Part shown: one piece after another, positions 8,525 through 11,507 of the stretch
Position numbering within the stretch: the stretch's first letter is position 1
Layout of the letters: each line of letters starts with the position of its first letter
From: an uncultured Ectothiorhodospiraceae bacterium
Lineage (GTDB): Bacteria; Pseudomonadota; Gammaproteobacteria; UBA9214
Length of the DNA stretch: 11,507 nucleotides
Assembly (NCBI GenBank): GCA_947258945.1
Contig: CAMYKJ010000041.1
Coordinates: 1-11,507, forward strand
Reading direction: 5' to 3'
Notes under the pieces: generated by a model
Told to the model about the DNA's origin: nothing
Databases searched by the model: none
Seen by the model: only the letters and a program-made list of their open reading frames with translations
Translations under genes and position numbers: made by a program

Positions 8525-9253
8525 TCAGACGCGGATGTACACCCAGCCCTGCTGCAGGCGGTCGACAATTGCCTCGAGGGCGCCCGGGATGACAGTGGCC
8601 TCCGGCAGCAGGTGGACATCGATACCGCGCAAACGCAGTTTCTCGATGGTACGGCTGCAGGCCAGGAAACTGATGTTATCGAATTTTTCTGCCAGGCGCC
8701 TGATGCGTTCCGGGTAGGGCGAGGTATCGGCGCGCAGCAGGGCCAGTCCCGCGGTATTGGCAACAACCTCCAGCTGTATCAGCTCCGGGTTGTCCTTGTA
8801 GCCCTCAAGCAATTCCTCGGCATCGTTGAGTGCCTGATCCAGTCGCTCTTCCTCGGCACTGCTGACATGCAATACAACCCGTTTCAGTTCGTGGCCAGTG
8901 CTGCCTGCCCTGGCCAGTGGATCAAATCCGTAATTCGCCGTTGCTGTCATGTGCGTGGGTATTAACGTGCCGGTCAGCGTCCCCAGCGCGAATATCATGA
9001 CAGCGGCCGCAGCCATGCGCGGAATGCGTGCCCACCATGCAGGAGGCACACTGCCCTGGCCCGGCGCGACCCGCTCGGGTTCGAGGTAGGCAAGACGCAC
9101 CGTGTCCTTGATCTGCAGCAACTCACACACCTGGCAGGCCAGTTCATCATCCTGGCGAATCGCCTCCATGATCTCGGCACGATCGGTAATGTCGATTTCA
9201 TCATCGACAAACGCCTGCAGTTGTTCATCGGAATAGCGGTTGTCAGTACTCAT
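8525..9253 (-). CDS. One-pass anti-sigma factor with a periplasmic DsrE-like sensor domain
   Basis: A 242-residue protein in three parts. Residues 1-60 form an anti-sigma-like helical domain (YSDEQLQAFVDDEID) with Cys40-x2-Cys43; the His usual three residues before the first Cys of zinc anti-sigma domains is replaced by Asp36. Residues 80-98 are one membrane helix (AAAAVMIFALGTLTGTLI) preceded by Arg residues, placing the C-terminus outside. Residues 124-242 form a DsrE-like domain that parallels the exported protein at 7983: KRVVLHVSS, IQLEVVANTAGLALL, ISFLACSRTI with Cys199, and a VIPGA...GWVYIRV ending. The ATG overlaps the sigma gene's stop by 4 bases, so the pair is co-translated. It probably holds the sigma factor at the membrane and releases it on a periplasmic thiol or sulfur cue; the cue is inferred. 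Confidence 0.82.
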   Translation of the reverse strand: MSTDNRYSDEQLQAFVDDEIDITDRAEIMEAIRQDDELACQVCELLQIKDTVRLAYLEPERVAPGQGSVPPAWWARIPRMAAAAVMIFALGTLTGTLIPTHMTATANYGFDPLARAGSTGHELKRVVLHVSSAEEERLDQALNDAEELLEGYKDNPELIQLEVVANTAGLALLRADTSPYPERIRRLAEKFDNISFLACSRTIEKLRLRGIDVHLLPEATVIPGALEAIVDRLQQGWVYIRV

Positions 9254-9786
9254 TTGACTCTCCGGATCTTGGCGCGCGCAAAGTCATGCCGCGGGTCATA
9301 CTCCGCCAGCGCGACCTTCAGCGCCTTCCTGGCACGGCAGATACGGCTCATGACCGTGCCAATGGGTATGTCAAGAATTTCGGCGATTTCCGCATAGGAA
9401 AAGCCGGCGAGATCAACCAGTGTAATGACCTGGCGCTGACCATCGGGCAGTTCTGCAATCATCTGCCGGACGCGGTCGACAATATCCTGGCGTTCGTTAA
9501 CATCCTCGGTACGTGGCTCATATTCACCGGCCAGTTCGTCGATGTCGGTCATGTCGCGCTTGCTGCGCAGGTAGTCGTACCAGCAGTTTGTGAGAATGCG
9601 CGTCAGCCAGGCCTTGATGGCACGGGTATCCTGCAGCTGCCCGGCATTGCGCAATGCCTTTACCATGGTGTTCTGCACCAGGTCATCTGCCAGTGCTGGC
9701 TGGTGACACCATGAATAGGCCAGTCGGTACAGCAGTTCACGTCGTTGTTCCAGTTCCTGGTGAATCAATCGTTTGTTTCTGAACAT
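9250..9786 (-). CDS. ECF-type RNA polymerase sigma factor
   Basis: A 178-residue sigma-70 family protein with only regions 2 and 4, as in the extracytoplasmic-function group. Region 2 spans about residues 16-77 (YRLAYSWCHQPALADDLVQ, then AIKAWLTRILTNCWYDYLRS for -10 recognition). Region 4 spans about 110-157 (ELPDGQRQVITLVDLAGFSY, then the helix-turn-helix EIAEILDIPIGTVMSRICRA for -35 recognition). A GGAG ribosome site lies only 3 bases before the ATG at 9786. It is translationally coupled to the downstream anti-sigma gene and preceded by a motif it probably recognises itself, giving positive autoregulation. The family call is firm; the exact ECF subgroup cannot be told here. Confidence 0.93.
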   Translation of the reverse strand: MFRNKRLIHQELEQRRELLYRLAYSWCHQPALADDLVQNTMVKALRNAGQLQDTRAIKAWLTRILTNCWYDYLRSKRDMTDIDELAGEYEPRTEDVNERQDIVDRVRQMIAELPDGQRQVITLVDLAGFSYAEIAEILDIPIGTVMSRICRARKALKVALAEYDPRHDFARAKIRRVK

Positions 9787-9848
9787 CAGCTCCGCCCCGA
9801 TTGTTATAGTTTTTATATGGTAACGCAGTTGCGTGCCTTATAAAGTCT

Positions 9849-9876
9849 AGGACGGATCACTGAAGGGGTTTATTCC
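9849..9876 (-). promoter_or_regulatory. Predicted autoregulated ECF-sigma promoter of the sigma/anti-sigma operon
   Basis: On the - strand GGAATAAA (9876-9869) and CGTCCT (9854-9849) match the shared motif GGAATWAA-N14-CGTCYW with identical spacing. Transcription would start near 9842, about 56 bases before the sigma start codon. A second, sigma-70-like -10 (TATAAC, near 9805) may give basal expression. Confidence 0.75.
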
Positions 9877-10133
9877 TGTCTCGAGGGAGTAGTTAGCCGG
9901 CAATGTAGGGCCGGTCTGGTCATGCGCCGGGAGGATTCGGCCTTGATATAACGCCAATCACCACCCTGCGGCCGACCCATAATAACTATTACTATCATGC
10001 TGTTGTATAAGTTCCCTGATTTTTTCTATGGGGAGCGGAGCATTCTTGCGCAGTCAGCATGCTGAAACTATTGAATCTATTCTGTGCTGGTTGCGCCAAA
10101 ACCGGATAATCAGAGGCGTAAATCCACCGCAGG

Positions 10134-10147
10134 TATCGATATCGATA
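10134..10147. repeat. 14-base perfect palindrome upstream of the Sel1-repeat gene
   Basis: TATCGATATCGATA reads identically on both strands. It lies about 90 bases before the preferred Sel1 start codon, a position suitable for a dimeric regulator's operator. Function is unproven. Confidence 0.4.
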
Positions 10148-10237
10148 TGTCAATTGCTGTTAGATAAAACTGTGAGTCTGTTTTCCTCAATATGTACGCA
10201 GGATCAATATCAGTTGCTGCGAATATTGCTATGCAAA

Positions 10238-10861
10238 ATGAATAAAACATATTCAGATATGTCAGTTCGGGCAATTTACTGTTTTATCGCAGTTGGCCTG
10301 TTATTCAGCCAGCCTCTTTTTGCGGATTTTACCCGGGGTATGCATGCCTATACGCACTACGACTACCAAACGGCACGGGAACAATTCACCCTGGCGGGAC
10401 TGAACGGGCACAGTGATGCCCAATACTACCTGGGCGAGATCTATGAAGGTGGTGTTGGCGTCCCGCTTGATTTCCAGCAGGCCTTTCACTGGTACATGCA
10501 GGCGGCGAAGCAGTCACACGCCAGGGCCCAGGCAAGACTGGCCGGTTTATATGCAGGCGGAAGGGGCACAGGGCAGGATTGGGTCAAGTCGTTCAACTGG
10601 TATCTGCGTTCGGCAGAAAACGGGTATCCACTGGCGCAGTTTGAAGTGGGTCTGCTGTATACAGAAGGCAAGGGTACGGCGGTCAACCATGTTGAGGCCT
10701 ATAAGTGGTTAACGCTGGCTGCGTCTTATGGTGATCCGGAGGCGTTATCGATGAGGCAGGCGTTGGCGGCGGGCATGTCGCCTGCAGATATTGCCAAGGC
10801 AGCCCGACTGGCGCACACGTGGGAATCCAGGCGGGAAAGCAGAGAGACTGATGAAGAGTGA
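10238..10861 (+). CDS. Secreted Sel1-repeat (TPR-like) protein
   Basis: A 207-residue protein with three Sel1-like repeats, about 59-93, 94-131 and 132-166, each with the GxxYxxGxGVxxDxxxAxxWYxxAAxxG pattern (for example EIYEGGVGVPLDFQQAFHWY). A preceding TPR-like half repeat is at 42-58. The N-terminus has a signal peptide, VRAIYCFIAVGLLFSQPLFA, with cleavage expected after Ala29, so the repeats face the periplasm. Sel1 repeats mediate protein-protein contacts. I prefer ATG 10238 or ATG 10259 because both place the signal peptide at the N-terminus; neither has a strong ribosome site. It sits between the sigma gene and a second dsrE-like gene, but no shared promoter motif precedes it, so membership of that system is uncertain. 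Confidence 0.8.
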   Translation: MNKTYSDMSVRAIYCFIAVGLLFSQPLFADFTRGMHAYTHYDYQTAREQFTLAGLNGHSDAQYYLGEIYEGGVGVPLDFQQAFHWYMQAAKQSHARAQARLAGLYAGGRGTGQDWVKSFNWYLRSAENGYPLAQFEVGLLYTEGKGTAVNHVEAYKWLTLAASYGDPEALSMRQALAAGMSPADIAKAARLAHTWESRRESRETDEE

Positions 10862-11041
10862 TTTATCAACATATAGGTATTCAATCATCCATATAGAGTA
10901 TTTTAATACTATATATAGATAAATTTTGAGTGTACTATCCAGCCTAATTTGATCTGGAGCAACGGGTATACGCTGCCAATTATTTGGCGATCTGATGTAT
11001 TTCCAGCGCCGCGCCAATTGAAAAATAGATCAATAAAAAAA

Positions 11042-11069
11042 GGAATAAATACAACAATCGTTGCGTCTT
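11042..11069 (+). promoter_or_regulatory. Predicted ECF-sigma promoter of the second dsrE-like gene
   Basis: GGAATAAA at 11042-11049 and CGTCTT at 11064-11069 are the third copy of GGAATWAA-N14-CGTCYW in the window, with the same spacing. Transcription would start near 11076, about 110 bases before the ATG at 11186, similar to the first dsrE-like gene. Confidence 0.75.
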
Positions 11070-11138
11070 TACATCAAGCGATAGTGCTCGAACAACAAAG
11101 AGCACAAGAATGAACCGGGATAACACGGGGTTGAGAGA

Positions 11139-11161
11139 GACACGGAAATCAATACCGTGTC
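11139..11161 (+). other. Leader hairpin before the second dsrE-like gene
   Basis: GACACGG at 11139-11145 pairs perfectly with CCGTGTC at 11155-11161 around a 9-base loop. It lies 14 bases before the GGAGG ribosome site, inside the predicted transcript, and could influence translation or mRNA stability. There is no T run, so it is not a terminator. Confidence 0.4.
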
Positions 11162-11185
11162 GATGATTTCAAATCGGAGGAGAGC

Positions 11186-11507
11186 ATGAAGAAAGCTTAT
11201 TTTACGAGTCTGTTGTCACTTGGTCTGGCCCTGGGCCTGTGCTGGTCGGGGCTGCAAGCTGCGCCGTTGAAAAAGACACCGGAAGCCTCTCCGGAACTGT
11301 TTCATCCCAAAAGGGTGACTGCGGTCCCCGAAGCCCCTGAGAGCAAGCCGTTCGCCGAGCACGCCGTCGTCTTTCATATCTCATCGGGTGATGGTTTCGC
11401 CCAGAAGCTGGTGCTGAACAATGCCCAGAACCTGCAACGGTTCTACGGCCCGGACAAGATTCAGATCGAGGTGGTGGCCTATGGCCCGGGTCTGCGTACG
11501 CTGTTCA
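11186..11507 (+). CDS. Second exported DsrE-like protein (5' part, cut by window edge)
   Basis: The first 107 residues are visible. A Sec signal peptide (KKAYFTSLLSLGLALGLCW, cleavage near Ala25 or Ala26) is followed by a Pro-, Glu- and Lys-rich linker to about residue 60. A DsrE-like domain then begins: HAVVFHISSGDGFAQKLVLN, and IQIEVVAYGPGLRTLF at the edge. These line up with the equivalent strands of the exported protein at 7983 and the anti-sigma sensor domain. The cysteine block would lie beyond the window. The start has GGAGG at 11176-11180. Cys19 is in the signal core without a proper lipobox (Leu at -1), so a lipoprotein is unlikely. The ECF-type promoter upstream ties it to the same regulon. 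Confidence 0.82.
   Translation, partial: MKKAYFTSLLSLGLALGLCWSGLQAAPLKKTPEASPELFHPKRVTAVPEAPESKPFAEHAVVFHISSGDGFAQKLVLNNAQNLQRFYGPDKIQIEVVAYGPGLRTLF

Larger units (their letters stand above)
9787..10237. other. Intergenic region between the sigma gene and the Sel1-repeat gene
   Basis: This 451-base divergent gap holds the sigma-operon promoter on its left, a short GC-rich hairpin (CCGGC 9897-9901 with GCCGG 9910-9914), and a 14-base palindrome at 10134-10147. The reading frame of the Sel1 gene is open from 10028, but the encoded 70 residues show no family likeness and no ribosome site, so I treat that stretch as non-coding. No convincing promoter for the Sel1 gene is seen. Confidence 0.5.
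10862..11185. other. AT-rich intergenic region and leader of the second dsrE-like gene
   Basis: This 324-base gap starts with a very AT-rich stretch to about 10925 containing an AGTATT-TT-AATACT inverted repeat (10897-10910), a poor terminator without a T tract. It then holds the predicted ECF promoter at 11042-11069 and a leader of roughly 110 bases with a hairpin at 11139-11161. No gene is seen in it. Confidence 0.6.

Noticed and set aside
10028-10237. N-terminal 70-residue extension of the Sel1-repeat protein
   Set aside because: It would bury the clear signal peptide in the middle of the protein, has no ribosome site, and shows no recognisable sequence.
11139-11161. Relation of the GACACGGAAAT hairpin to the fabH-fabD repeat, which also contains GACACGGAAAT
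   Set aside because: Only about 11 bases are shared and the flanking arms differ, so it is probably chance.

Overview
The window looks like a gammaproteobacterial chromosome of moderately high GC. It opens with a canonical gammaproteobacterial fatty-acid cluster on the + strand: fabH (3' end only), fabD, fabG, acpP, fabF. This runs into the folate genes pabB-pabC and then mltG and tmk. The right-hand third carries DsrE-fold genes under an alternative sigma factor, which hints at a sulfur-metabolising lineage such as the Chromatiales; that placement is inference.

Left region (1-6215): all genes look intact and point the same way. Two intergenic inverted-repeat elements interrupt the operon, a MITE-like one between fabH and fabD and a REP-like one between fabF and pabB. 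acpP has its own candidate promoter and a strong terminator. PabB carries the PIAGT signature expected of anthranilate synthase rather than the lysine version known from E. coli PabB.

Middle region (6216-7822): the operon tail looks damaged. mltG has a complete catalytic domain, but its start codon is out of frame and the membrane-anchor segment is missing. tmk has lost about 16 residues straight after its P-loop and is frameshifted near its C-terminus. The usual next genes (holB, pilZ, tatD) are absent. The cause is either gene decay or an assembly or sequence error.

Right region (7823-11507): I see what looks like a small self-contained signalling system. A leftward operon encodes an ECF sigma factor and a one-pass anti-sigma factor whose periplasmic half is itself a DsrE-like domain. 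It is flanked by two rightward genes for exported DsrE-like proteins, the second cut by the window edge. The sigma operon and both dsrE-like genes are each preceded by the same motif, GGAATWAA-N14-CGTCYW, with exact spacing; this is very probably the promoter of this sigma factor. The anti-sigma sensor domain and the first exported protein share a single-cysteine block. The simplest model is that a periplasmic thiol or sulfur signal is read by the anti-sigma factor's DsrE domain, releasing the sigma factor, which then induces more of itself and of soluble periplasmic DsrE proteins. A secreted Sel1-repeat protein lies between the sigma gene and the second dsrE-like gene, without a visible copy of the motif.
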